NCBI GenBank assembly: GCA_013374505.1
Contig: QENJ01000076.1
Coordinates: 1 to 10,842 of the forward strand
Direction of reading: 5' to 3'
DNA length: 10,842 nucleotides
Source of the DNA: Candidatus Methanophagaceae archaeon
GTDB taxonomy: Archaea > Halobacteriota > Syntropharchaeia > Alkanophagales > Methanospirareceae
The notes below the pieces were generated by a model that did not search any database, had not been told where the DNA came from, and saw nothing but the letters and a program-made list of their open reading frames with translations. How positions within the stretch are numbered: position 1 is the stretch's first letter; each line of letters begins with the position of its first letter. The translations under genes were made by a program, and so were the position numbers. Below are positions 1 through 7,307 of the stretch, one piece after another.

Positions 1-15
1 GCGTCATGAAATTTA

Positions 16-1145
16 GGACACTACCAAATATTTGACTATATATACTCACATGATGTTAACCACAGGAAAGCGAAAGTATGGTCGGTTGAGCGAACGGAAG
101 GTGAAATACCTTGTAAGGCACAAAATACGGGATAATAGCACACGGAGTATCGCACTTGAGATGCGGGTCAGTATCTCCACGGTAAAGCGAGTCTGGGCGT
201 ACTGGCTCAAGTATCATGAGTATATCCCTCTAAAAAAGCGTGGACGACCAGAAGGAGAAGGATTGAGTATGAACGAAAGAGAGATCATCAAGCGGGCAAA
301 GGGAAAGTACAAACTCGGTGCAAGAAGGCTTGAAAAGGTGATAGAACGGGATTGTGGAATCCACATACCGCACAACAGGATACATCAACACCTACTAAAA
401 GAAGGGATGGCAAAAGAGGAATCAAAGAAGAAAAAGAGAAAAAAGCCTTATATCCGCTATGAACGTGAGCATACGATGTCTGCAGGGCATATTGATTGGT
501 ATGACTCGGGTTTCAACAACACAAAGTTCTGTGCGATTCTTGATGATGCCTCGAGAAAAATTCTGGTCGCGGGGAGGGGAATTCTAGAGGGCGGATACAG
601 ATAACAGCATCCTGCTTGTGAATCAGATGGTAGAAAGGTACTGGGATATTTTACCGATGAGAGAGATGATCATGGACAATGGAAGCCAATTTGGAGCACA
701 CAGAAGAGGCGATAACAAGGAGTGGGATAGCAGGTTCAAGCGGCATGTCGAATCGCTTGGGATAAAGTTGATACCAACGAGTATTAAGCATCCACAGACC
801 AACGGGGAGATAGAGAAGTTTTTCGACTGCTACAACAGGTACAGAGGTGATTTCGAGAGCTTGAATGCGTTCATCAAATGGTACAACACAGTGCGACCCC
901 CTGAGAGCATTGATACGAAGTGGTATCTTCAAATGCCTGAAGAGGCTTTCTGGGGCAGATTACCTGTGGAGGTAAGGGTAGGGCATGGCAGCTAAAATGT
1001 TCGGGTGGTGAGAAGGATGAAAAGTGGCAGTATGAAGCGGAGTGGTAAAGGTCTTTATATAGTCAAAAATAAAGGGACTATACACCTCATTAAACAAGGT
1101 GCAAATTCAAAGGTGTTAAATACGTTTTATCTCAAACTGTCCAAT
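16..1145 (+). mobile_element. Decayed IS481-like insertion sequence (approximate ends)
   Basis: The segment contains the remains of a DDE transposase gene. The ends are tentative. Close to the left edge the sequence reads GGACACTACCAAAT, and near 1137-1144 there is CTGTCC, so GGACA at the left and TGTCC at the right could be the outer bases of terminal inverted repeats. Beyond those few bases the two ends match poorly. Flanks of AATTT and AATTC could be an eroded target duplication, but this is weak. The length of about 1.1 kb suits a single-gene IS of this type. The transposase inside is broken, so the copy is not autonomous. Confidence 0.5.
50..995 (+). pseudogene. IS481-like DDE transposase, disrupted by a frameshift and a nonsense codon
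   Basis: The first part (50-604) has an N-terminal helix-turn-helix of the form SIALEMRVSISTVKRVW, a basic linker and the first catalytic block AGHIDWYD. The second part (read from about 576 to 995) has the second catalytic block IMDNGSQFG and the third KHPQTNGEIEKFF, completing an rve-type D-D-E triad. The parts lie in different frames. Removing one base at about 575 joins them as ...KILVAGGEF..., and the next codon at 585-587 is TAG where this family would have Glu (GAG). After that stop the frame continues as RADTDNSILLVNQMVERYW. Both lesions lie between the first and second catalytic Asp, so no active enzyme can be made. The start at ATG 50 (or 53) is preferred to the upstream TTG. The IS481 assignment rests on motif style; another rve-type IS family is possible. 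Confidence 0.8.
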
Positions 1146-1310
1146 TCCGAGAAAATGCCCACTATAAAGATAATAGGGGCGATTGATTTACTGAAAAAGA
1201 AAATATGCCTCACGAATGGGCTATAAATGTAGGGGGGACATCTTCGCTAAACAGGTTCTGCTATCATTGGGTTGTACCACAAGAACAGACACACGGAGGA
1301 GGGAAAATCA
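996..1310. other. Gap between the transposase remnant and the unknown two-gene cassette
   Basis: No convincing gene is seen. A plus-strand reading frame of 73 codons (1005-1226, GTG start) has no recognised motif, and it would run from inside the IS tail past the presumed IS end, so I treat it as chance. The probable right end of the IS lies near 1140. A GGAGGAGGG purine tract at 1294-1302 has no start codon at a suitable distance. The sequence AAATACGTTT at 1118-1127 also occurs in the two intergenic repeat copies described elsewhere, but without the rest of that repeat. Confidence 0.4.
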
Positions 1311-2282
1311 TTAACGGAACTTACCACTCTTGGCTAGTTTATACCGTGTTGTAAAACTTGAGTGAAAGTTCTTTGCTGCTGTACCGTTGCCCGCTTTACC
1401 TTTACCGAATAGTTTTATCCCATAGCTCAATCTCTCAAGGTAATCACGTATCTTTTGTTTACGTTTTTCTGGCAGCATACTGGGCTTGCCCATCCATATA
1501 CGTTCAGATGCCAACTCTTCGGCAGTTTTATTTAAGTTAAAATACATATTCTCCACTACATTTTTAAACTTCAAAAAGCATTCTAAATCACCGTAATTCT
1601 TTCTATCATCTTTTTTCTTAGGTCGTGTATCTTTTTTAGGCCAAACAATATATAGCCCTAATTTTTTCTTCATCTTAGCGGCATTGTCAAATTTTATTAA
1701 ATATGAGTAGTTATCAAGAATCAATTCTCCATATAATTCTATCTTCGGTGTCAGAGACTCATGAACATATGTTTTAGGCCATACGGAAGTATCCTGCAAA
1801 CGTTTACGTGTTAAATCACGTTCTTTTTTCGGCCAAATAATTTCTGACATAGCCTTTTTGGGCGGTTGTTTTAACCACTTTGGTGTGGTTCTCAAAAGAT
1901 CAATTAGCTTCTTTGATTTTGATTTGTCTTTAAAACTATCTTCAAATTCCCTCCACAATGGGTTCGCACAACTACGTCTATAGTCTCTTTTCAACTTTTT
2001 GAGAGTAGTTTCATTGAGTTTCTTGAGTTCAGTTTCAAGTTCGTTGTATGCGGTACTCTCACTTTTCTCATTCCTCGTGACATCAGTTAGAATACTTTTT
2101 ATTTTTTGACTTAGCTTTTCGGTTTCTGTTAGTTGCCTCCTTGGAACCTGTGCCAGAAGGATACGTGGCTCTGTGCCCCGCGACATAGTTCCCCTTGAAA
2201 ACGTACCGCGCTGACTGGGATCTGGTCTGCTCATTTTTTTTTGCCTTAAAGTAAAAGATTGATGTTTAACCCGTCGAAACAT
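1311..2282 (-). CDS. Unknown highly basic protein, second gene of the two-gene cassette
   Basis: I do not recognise this 323-residue protein. It is very rich in Lys and Arg, has few Cys (105 and 235) and shows no membrane segment or signal peptide. Residues 25-37 hold a short repeated RGT(F/M)SRGT element. Residues 53-100 are charged and likely helical. Three Trp-Pro-Lys units occur at residues 150-152, 168-170 and 214-216 (IIWPKK, SVWPKT, IVWPKK), with a possible relic IWMGK at 262-266. The start ATG at 2282 overlaps the end of the upstream gene by 17 bases, which suggests coupled translation; GGTGA lies 14 bases before it, rather far. An in-frame ATG at 2234 (MSRPDPSQ) is an alternative that removes the overlap. 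High charge would suit nucleic-acid binding or a structural partner of the large upstream protein, but this is inference. No nuclease or P-loop motif is seen. Confidence 0.7.
   Translation of the reverse strand: MFRRVKHQSFTLRQKKMSRPDPSQRGTFSRGTMSRGTEPRILLAQVPRRQLTETEKLSQKIKSILTDVTRNEKSESTAYNELETELKKLNETTLKKLKRDYRRSCANPLWREFEDSFKDKSKSKKLIDLLRTTPKWLKQPPKKAMSEIIWPKKERDLTRKRLQDTSVWPKTYVHESLTPKIELYGELILDNYSYLIKFDNAAKMKKKLGLYIVWPKKDTRPKKKDDRKNYGDLECFLKFKNVVENMYFNLNKTAEELASERIWMGKPSMLPEKRKQKIRDYLERLSYGIKLFGKGKAGNGTAAKNFHSSFTTRYKLAKSGKFR
1635..1841 (-). repeat. Degenerate Trp-Pro-Lys repeat units in the basic protein
   Basis: Three copies of a short element, roughly (S/I)(I/V)(I/V)WPK(K/T), lie at residues 150, 168 and 214. 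At the DNA level the plus strand shows TTTTTCGGCCAAATAAT (from about 1827) and TTTTTTAGGCCAAACAAT (from about 1632), with a third GTTTTAGGCCATACGG at about 1771. Spacing is uneven, so these look like old, diverged units and not a recent tandem array. Confidence 0.5.
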
Positions 2283-5200
2283 TCACATCTTTGGCATCAC
2301 CTTCAATGACAATCTTCTTCTCAATATCCGGATCTTCGTATTCACCTTTTAAAGCTCTTGCTGCCAGACGCACGTTCTCAAGTTCGCTGTGACGCACTTC
2401 AGACTGAACCTTCTTGACATCAACAACCCTGTGAATGAGCTTAAAATCTTCGAGTATCGGATGCTTGCCGGGCAAAGCCTCAATGAAAAGTGAATCTGTC
2501 GGAACAATGACGATGTCTTTGTCGGGATGTGGATCCGTCAGGCGTTTTATTAGCAGATCCCTGTATTTATCTTTGACTTCATCTGTAAAAGACTCAGGAT
2601 AATACTTATAATAGCATTTTATTAACTCTTTCATTTCATCTATGGTGTAGTTGCCCGCTTCGTCTGGATCCCACAGACGGGCCGTTTCGTGTAGATCCAT
2701 GTAGTCCTGCATCATATGCATAGTTACATAGTTGTTCTTCTTGAGCGGAAAGATCATGTAATTACCTTTATAACCAAGTAGGTTGTCCAAATCTGCGACT
2801 TCTACGAGTTTCTTCTTTTTGATGGTTACCGTTCCAATGATACTCATTATGAAACCCGCATAATCTTTCGGAGACATTGATTGCTTATGGGTGAAGGAAA
2901 AACCGGGCGTGATCTTGATGTCCGGCACATCCAGATTATACAATCTAAAGAAACGCTGGTCTGGCGGTTCTTGATCCCAAATTGCCTGCATGTAATAGAG
3001 TATATTATCTTTCACATGAACTCGAAGCCTCAAAATCTGTGTTCTGCGATTAAACTGTTCCTCCAGCGCCCTCGCGTATTTATCTGTTGCTGATTCCAGG
3101 GCAGTTACTTCGCTTTCCAGGCGTGACCGCAGCTCTTTTTCTTGCCGTTCTGCTCGTTGAAAGGCTTCTTTTGCTGCTTCCATTTTTATGCGAAGCATTT
3201 CACTTGCATCTTCATCTCCCCCAAACACCCCCTCCCAAACGGACTCAAATAATCCTTCGCTTTCTTTTACTTGGGTTTTGGCATATTCTTCTATCATCTT
3301 ATCCGCGGCTTTTCTGGCTGTTTCAAGAACATTAGAATGTGAGCTCACTTGTTGTGCGACTTTCTCAACTACATCTAATTGTGTTTCAAAATTGTTACGC
3401 ATGACCTCGGTCGATATCTCATCTCCCACGAAAGTATCAGACAAATAGTCTAATGCAGTGATAAAAGAGTCATCAAGAATTACACGTCTGAGAATCCAGT
3501 CATGTGCAAGAAGCCAATCTTCATCTATCTTATTTGGATAGGGAACATCATTAGCTACCAGAATGACAGGAGTCAGTTTGTGGATCTTTTCGCTGATTTC
3601 ATATGTACGCTGTAACTCATAGAACAGGTATGTTACAGGTATTTCGTCATTGGGATTACTAATCTCACCAGACGTTGTTTCCTCAAATTCCTCGCTTGAA
3701 GTTGTGCTGATTTCAAGCTTATGTTCATTTTTGTACTCTTGGGCCGATTTGAGAACTGCTTCACGAAACTCTTTCTTGACCTGAGATGAATGCTTTGCGG
3801 AATCTAGAGTAATACTGTGGCTTCCTTTGGCATTCCAAACGGCAAAGTTAACACCGCCTTGGGGAGTATGCTGAAAATTTGTCTTATTAGTTGCCCGGCG
3901 CACAATCTCGGTGTGGTCGCGATAGGTATCAGAAGAATCCTCTTTTCGAATCTGCAATGCGTTTTCAATCTCTTTTTCAGCACGGTTTTTCTTGACCACC
4001 CGCTTGGTTGAATACCTGCGGATTTCCTTGGGGGCAAGCGGCAGCGTGGAAACGAGTTCACCGACCTGGTAGTTCTGAGGCTTCCACTCCTGCCGGTAAT
4101 TAACCAAAATGCCATAATTAACACAAGCTCTCTCATTCTTGGGATCGGTCGCAAAGACATGAAAGGCGTAATTCTCTTTAATGCGCTCCTCAAGATCTTC
4201 AAAAAAGTTTTCAATTCTGCTCTTTTTCCTCAATGCTCCATTAAGTATCTTACGAGCAGCGTCTACTTTTTCCTTAAATACTACGTATACTACTTGTGGT
4301 GCCATACCGCTTGCGCTCACGCTCTGATAGCTGAGTACAAGGTTATAAAGTGTATTTTTTGTTGTGTTATCCAAACTTGCCCATTGATATGACGTTATTT
4401 CTGGTAGAAGACATGTGTTAACTTCTTTAAGTCTGGGATCCTCTCCTGCTATCTGTAAACTGACATCTTTAAGATTATTCATAAGTTGTTTGAGTTGCTC
4501 TGCCGAATTCACCGTGTCATCTTTGATACTCTCTGCGTCGTAATCGTCCCTGTATTTCGCCAACTCCGCAAATACCTTTTTCCCCTGTGTGATAAGTTCT
4601 TTATCAAATAATTCCGTCCACACGTGCCGGAACGCTATCTGCAAGTCATAGAAATCATGATACGCGGTAACGTCGGCAGGTCCGCCACTTAGTTTAAAAG
4701 TATTAGCTGCCTCTGTAATATCCCCCTGAGTTGCCCGATCAGAGATCCCAAACTTCAGATTGGCTTCGGGGGAGGTTGCATGCTCCATTTGCAGAGCAAC
4801 TTTGTCCTTTACTAATTGATCCAGTGTTAGATCTGTTGTTTCCAGCTCGTTGGATTCTTCGGAGGTTACAGTCTCTGCAACAGTCGAAGAGTCACTATCA
4901 TCAGGGTTTGTAATCTGATTAATAACCTTTTCGGCTTCCTTCTTTACTTTGCAATCTGTAAGCAAGTCGGAATTGGCATACAAATCGGTCTGCTGCATTC
5001 TATTGTCAATGTAGTCCATCACTTTGTCTGCTTGCGGAGTACCACTTACTGTGCCATCATCTGCCTTCACGAGTCCCAATTCGTTAATATCCTTATCTGA
5101 TAAACTTACGGAAAATCCGTGCTTGGTAGGGATCTGCTCCATCTGCTTTAAATCTTCATTAATAATGGTTTCCTGAGCAACCTTGAGATCATCACTTTGT

Positions 5201-5643
5201 GCCAGATAAGTTATTTCCTTCCGAATTTCAGCGGATACTTTCGAAGGAATAAAATTGGAAAAAGCCTTAACAGCCTCTTGAGTAATAGCATTAGCCTTTG
5301 GCAGATGTGTCTTGATTCGTTCATTTATTTTCGTCTCTACCGCATCATCAAAGGCAAAGGACTCATCCAATGAAGAAATCGCCGATTCTCTATCTATTTT
5401 TTTCTCTCTGGATATCTTATCCCCTCTGGAAACACGTGCCTCGATCCGCTTATCTATTGCATTCTCCACTGCATCAGCAATGGTAAACGATTCTTCTATC
5501 GAAGAAATTAGAGCCTTTTTATCTGTTTTCCTTCCTTCTGATTCGCTAACATCCGCTTTAGAGTTTTCCATAACTTTATCCTCCATAAAAGCCTCAGTCA
5601 CATACCCCGTACTTAACAAGGCCTGTAAGTAAGCGCGAGGCAT
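2266..5643 (-). CDS. Large uncharacterised multidomain protein, 1125 residues, first gene of the cassette
   Basis: I cannot assign a function. No membrane segment or signal peptide is seen, so it is probably cytoplasmic or assembled inside the cell. In order: acidic N-terminus; a tandem 43-residue duplication at about 42-122 (ISSIEESF at 46 and ISSLDESF at 89); a low-complexity Ser/Thr/Glu linker at 248-272; a mixed helical region at 320-500; a block around 517-545 (GELVSTLPLAPKE); a block at 659-745 including GEISNPNDEIPVTYLFYELQ and LAHDWILRRVILDD; a coiled coil at about 772-865; VHVKDNILYYMQAIW and EPPDQRFFRLYNL at 875-904; and a C-terminal block with LFIEALPGKHPILEDFKLIH at 1052-1071. From memory, such blocks recur in large hypothetical proteins of bacteria and archaea, but I could not search. 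No Walker, nuclease or protease motif stands out. The start at 5643 fits the TATA box at 5681-5688; ATG 5571 with GGAGG in front is the alternative. The gene overlaps the next by 17 bases. Confidence 0.85.
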   Translation of the reverse strand: MPRAYLQALLSTGYVTEAFMEDKVMENSKADVSESEGRKTDKKALISSIEESFTIADAVENAIDKRIEARVSRGDKISREKKIDRESAISSLDESFAFDDAVETKINERIKTHLPKANAITQEAVKAFSNFIPSKVSAEIRKEITYLAQSDDLKVAQETIINEDLKQMEQIPTKHGFSVSLSDKDINELGLVKADDGTVSGTPQADKVMDYIDNRMQQTDLYANSDLLTDCKVKKEAEKVINQITNPDDSDSSTVAETVTSEESNELETTDLTLDQLVKDKVALQMEHATSPEANLKFGISDRATQGDITEAANTFKLSGGPADVTAYHDFYDLQIAFRHVWTELFDKELITQGKKVFAELAKYRDDYDAESIKDDTVNSAEQLKQLMNNLKDVSLQIAGEDPRLKEVNTCLLPEITSYQWASLDNTTKNTLYNLVLSYQSVSASGMAPQVVYVVFKEKVDAARKILNGALRKKSRIENFFEDLEERIKENYAFHVFATDPKNERACVNYGILVNYRQEWKPQNYQVGELVSTLPLAPKEIRRYSTKRVVKKNRAEKEIENALQIRKEDSSDTYRDHTEIVRRATNKTNFQHTPQGGVNFAVWNAKGSHSITLDSAKHSSQVKKEFREAVLKSAQEYKNEHKLEISTTSSEEFEETTSGEISNPNDEIPVTYLFYELQRTYEISEKIHKLTPVILVANDVPYPNKIDEDWLLAHDWILRRVILDDSFITALDYLSDTFVGDEISTEVMRNNFETQLDVVEKVAQQVSSHSNVLETARKAADKMIEEYAKTQVKESEGLFESVWEGVFGGDEDASEMLRIKMEAAKEAFQRAERQEKELRSRLESEVTALESATDKYARALEEQFNRRTQILRLRVHVKDNILYYMQAIWDQEPPDQRFFRLYNLDVPDIKITPGFSFTHKQSMSPKDYAGFIMSIIGTVTIKKKKLVEVADLDNLLGYKGNYMIFPLKKNNYVTMHMMQDYMDLHETARLWDPDEAGNYTIDEMKELIKCYYKYYPESFTDEVKDKYRDLLIKRLTDPHPDKDIVIVPTDSLFIEALPGKHPILEDFKLIHRVVDVKKVQSEVRHSELENVRLAARALKGEYEDPDIEKKIVIEGDAKDVNVSTG
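5278..5520 (-). repeat. Tandem duplication of about 129 bases in the N-terminus of the large protein
   Basis: Two protein units of about 43 residues are adjacent, starting near residues 42 and 85. Shared pattern: ISS(I/L)(E/D)ESF, then AVE, then a helix ending I(D/N)(K/E)RI. The DNA copies are also alike: on the plus strand GCATCA, then GA(C/T)TC, then GAAGAAAT recur in the same order. The copies have diverged, so the duplication is not very recent. Confidence 0.7.
5580..5584 (-). promoter_or_regulatory. GGAGG ribosome binding site supporting an alternative start at 5571
   Basis: On the minus strand GGAGG lies 8 bases before the in-frame ATG at 5571, ideal archaeal Shine-Dalgarno spacing. 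Translation from there would give a protein 24 residues shorter than from ATG 5643. The 5643 start has only a weak GGT a few bases upstream, so the internal start may be the main one. Confidence 0.45.
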
Positions 5644-5680
5644 GTAACCTAAGTCCCTCTATATCCGTCCATCATAGGCC

Positions 5681-5688
5681 ATATATAA
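5681..5688 (-). promoter_or_regulatory. TATA box candidate for the two-gene cassette
   Basis: The minus strand reads AAAAGCTTATATATGG here, a good archaeal BRE/TATA-like element. Transcription would be expected to start about 25 bases downstream, near 5658. That gives a leader of about 15 bases to ATG 5643, or about 88 bases to ATG 5571. Confidence 0.45.
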
Positions 5689-5813
5689 GCTTTTCTATTT
5701 TTCATTGTCTCCCTATTTCTCCCTTTTACGCCCATTGATTGCCACTATTAACCTCCCCCTCTCTATAAACGGACTCTATCTATCGTGCAATTATTTTTAA
5801 TATCCAAAAGAAA

Positions 5814-5823
5814 GCTTTAATAA
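5814..5823 (+). promoter_or_regulatory. TATA box candidate for tRNA-Gly
   Basis: GCTTTAATAA is centred about 34 bases before the first base of the tRNA, which would place the transcript start a few bases upstream of the mature 5' end. It is the best TATA-like match in the AT-rich stretch before the tRNA. Confidence 0.35.
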
Positions 5824-5852
5824 TCCGTATGTCTATTACATTTTATTATAAT

Positions 5853-5923
5853 GCGTCGGTGGTCTAGGGGTATGACTTGGGCCTTCCAAGCCTACTGCCC
5901 GGGTTCAAATCCCGGTCGACGCA
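5853..5923 (+). tRNA. tRNA-Gly(TCC)
   Basis: A complete cloverleaf can be drawn by eye. The acceptor stem GCGTCGG pairs with TCGACGC, with one G-T pair at its base, and the discriminator base is A. The D arm is GTC...GAC. The anticodon stem TGGGC/GCCTA encloses loop CTTCCAA, so the anticodon is TCC, reading GGA and other Gly codons. The T stem is CCGGG/CCCGG with loop TTCAAAT. CCA is not encoded (TAT follows) and no intron is visible. The gene converges with the aIF6 operon. Confidence 0.95.
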
Positions 5924-6044
5924 TATTCAACCCTTTCAGTCAAAAACAACAGCGTTGTCGGAAAAGAAATAAGTAATTGAACAGCGCAGAAAAACCCACG
6001 CGAATTCAACACAAGAATCTTATTAATCCCTTTTATTATTGCTG

Positions 6045-6087
6045 GTCTCGTGAGAACCAGAGCGATCTCGTGGTTACAAATACGTTT
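6045..6087. repeat. Intergenic repeat, copy 1
   Basis: This copy lies between the tRNA and the end of the aIF6 gene. It contains GTCTCGTGAG, then ATCTCGTGGTT (6065-6075), then ACAAATACGTTT (6076-6087). The same two blocks occur in the same order at 9058-9095. A small hairpin CTGGT...ACCAG (6042-6060) overlaps its left part. It could serve as the 3' end of the aIF6 transcript, although no T-run follows. Confidence 0.6.
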
Positions 6088-6093
6088 AACTAC

Positions 6094-6801
6094 CTAAAAT
6101 CCAAAAGCATCCACGATTCTGCCCAATTCCGCGCCTGTCGTTTCATTCCCCGCGGCATACCCTTTCGAGTTCGCGAGTAAAGCGGAACCTATTGCGGGCA
6201 CGCCGAAATTTACACTGCCTATGTCTACCGGCAACTCGAATATCTGCTCTAAAAATTCTAATTCCTCGCGCGTGGCATCCTTATGCGCCAGAACGCCTTT
6301 GTTAGTCGCTACCGCAGCCATGCCCACGGTGTTTAACCCGCTTAGCGTGCCCTTATAGACTTCCACATCAAGAGTATCCTTTACTACTTCCACCGCCTCT
6401 TCCGAGAAACTCGGGTGCACCAGCGCAACTGCATCATTTGCGAGTATGATATTACCCGCTGCACTTAGCCTGTCACTATCGGGCAGTCGGTTAATAATCC
6501 CCTTGAAGCCTTCCTCAGTTGCTAACTCTATTATACGCTCTATCTCGCTATCCTGCGTGTACTGGGAAACGATAAAACCATTTGAGTTGCCCATAACCAA
6601 ACAACCAATTAAAGAAGTATCTGCTATGTATGTCTTTATTACAGCCACCTTTAAGGCCCGTCCCAGTTCTACCGCTAAACTAGCCGGGGCATTCAAAGGC
6701 AAAAGAAGCAACGATTCGGTGCAAGCAGCGAAAATACCTATATACGGACTGCCCTCTACACTAAAAGATCGCTCTATCTCTTTTCCCTTCTTCGCCGTCA
6801 T
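6094..6801 (-). CDS. eif6: Translation initiation factor 6 (ribosome anti-association factor)
   Basis: aIF6 binds the 50S subunit, near L14 and the sarcin-ricin region, and prevents premature joining to 30S; it acts in late 50S maturation. The protein shows the family pattern: SPYIGIFAACTESLLLLP near the N-terminus, then repeated pentein-fold units with motifs such as ADTSLIGCLVMGNSNGFIVS, NRLPDSDRLSAAGNIILAND, ALVHPSFSEEAVEVV and VGMAAVATNKGVLAH. The C-terminus VNFGVPAIGSALLANSKGYAAGNETT is also typical. ATG at 6801 gives 235 residues, slightly longer than usual because of about ten extra residues (TAKKGKEIER) at the N-terminus. GTG at 6804 is possible. The start directly abuts the L31e stop codon, so the two are translationally coupled. 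Confidence 0.96.
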   Translation of the reverse strand: MTAKKGKEIERSFSVEGSPYIGIFAACTESLLLLPLNAPASLAVELGRALKVAVIKTYIADTSLIGCLVMGNSNGFIVSQYTQDSEIERIIELATEEGFKGIINRLPDSDRLSAAGNIILANDAVALVHPSFSEEAVEVVKDTLDVEVYKGTLSGLNTVGMAAVATNKGVLAHKDATREELEFLEQIFELPVDIGSVNFGVPAIGSALLANSKGYAAGNETTGAELGRIVDAFGF

Positions 6802-6803
6802 CA

Positions 6804-7067
6804 CTATTCTACAAGCTCAGCTCTAACTATATCTTCCTCGGTTGTCACTTTTACTCTTATCCGAGATGGCGGTTTCTGCGAACCCCGCTCCCACACCTTT
6901 TCGTTTATCTTTGTATCTAAAACGATGTACTCCGATTTTGTGTGCCTATGTAAATATTTCCTGATCAGTGCGATTGCTTTGTTGCCCCTTTTCCACCTCG
7001 GCGCCTTCTTTACATCCCTCAACGGTATCGTATAAATGCGTCCCTCTCCTCCTACTTCTTCTGTCAT
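6804..7067 (-). CDS. rpl31e: 50S ribosomal protein L31e
   Basis: This is a 50S subunit protein near the exit tunnel. The sequence has the hallmark RIYTIPLRDVKKAPRWKRGNKA, followed by AIALIRKYLHRHTKSEYIVLD and a C-terminal basic strand KPPSRIRVKVTTEEDIV. I chose ATG 7067 (MTEEVGGEGRIY) because GGTGAG ends 7 bases before it on the minus strand and family members begin only a few residues before the IYTIPLRD block. A GTG at 7082 or 7079 would add five or four residues. The gene follows L39e within about 16 bases and abuts aIF6, the usual archaeal order. Confidence 0.96.
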   Translation of the reverse strand: MTEEVGGEGRIYTIPLRDVKKAPRWKRGNKAIALIRKYLHRHTKSEYIVLDTKINEKVWERGSQKPPSRIRVKVTTEEDIVRAELVE

Positions 7068-7083
7068 ATCTTTACTCACCACT

Positions 7084-7242
7084 TCACGCTTTCAGCTTCG
7101 AACGTCTCCACTGCCGCCTTTTCGGATGTGTCGTCACTCTTCTGCTAGTTTTTACCATTATCCACGCCGGAATCCGCCTGTTTTGCTTGTTCGCTTTACA
7201 AAGCCGGAGCTTCCTGCCTTTCGTGTTCTTCCCTATTGACAT
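7084..7242 (-). CDS. rpl39e: 50S ribosomal protein L39e (52 residues)
   Basis: A short gene that is easily missed. The translated frame starts MSIGKNTKGRKLRL and ends QWRRSKLKA. It carries the L39e signature NRRIPAWIMVKTSRRVTTHP followed by KRRQWRR. L39e is a small basic protein lining the 50S exit tunnel, and the length of about 50 residues matches the family. A Cys at residue 15 is the only one. It is first in the L39e-L31e-aIF6 transcript and lies divergent from the QueD gene with a 65-base gap. Confidence 0.97.
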   Translation of the reverse strand: MSIGKNTKGRKLRLCKANKQNRRIPAWIMVKTSRRVTTHPKRRQWRRSKLKA

Positions 7243-7244
7243 TG

Positions 7245-7255
7245 TATATTTTATA
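7245..7255 (+). promoter_or_regulatory. TATA box candidate for the queD gene
   Basis: TATATTTTATA lies 52-62 bases before the proposed ATG at 7308, predicting a leader of roughly 30 bases. The element is almost palindromic, but on the minus strand it would start transcription inside the L39e gene, so the plus strand is preferred. Confidence 0.3.
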
Positions 7256-7270
7256 CGAGAGCTTATTCAG

Positions 7271-7280
7271 TATTAAAATA
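7271..7280 (-). promoter_or_regulatory. TATA box candidate for the L39e-L31e-aIF6 operon
   Basis: On the minus strand TATTTTAATA is centred about 34 bases before the L39e ATG, predicting a leader of under 10 bases. It is the only well-placed AT element on this strand in the short divergent gap. Confidence 0.3.
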
Positions 7281-7307
7281 ATTTGTTTAATAAAGGTACA
7301 GACGCAA

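Noticed and set aside
565..618. Programmed frameshift in the transposase.
   Set aside because: A TAG stop follows directly in the second frame, so a shift alone would not yield a full protein.
1005..1226. 73-codon plus-strand frame after the transposase remnant.
   Set aside because: GTG start without a ribosome binding site, no known motif, and it crosses the presumed IS end.
1380..1420. P-loop-like FGKGKAGNGT near the C-terminus of the basic protein.
   Set aside because: It lacks the GxxxxGK(S/T) spacing and any Walker B partner. It is a Gly/Lys-rich stretch.
5649..5735. 28-codon minus-strand frame upstream of the large gene, ending just before its ATG (a possible leader peptide).
   Set aside because: Its GGAGGT is about 15 bases from the ATG, too far. 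The best TATA box for the cassette lies inside it. No recognisable motif.
5853..5923. tRNA-Gly as an attachment site for an integrated element carrying the unknown cassette.
   Set aside because: I found no second copy of the tRNA 3' segment in the window and no integrase gene. The cassette also lies on the 5' side of the tRNA.
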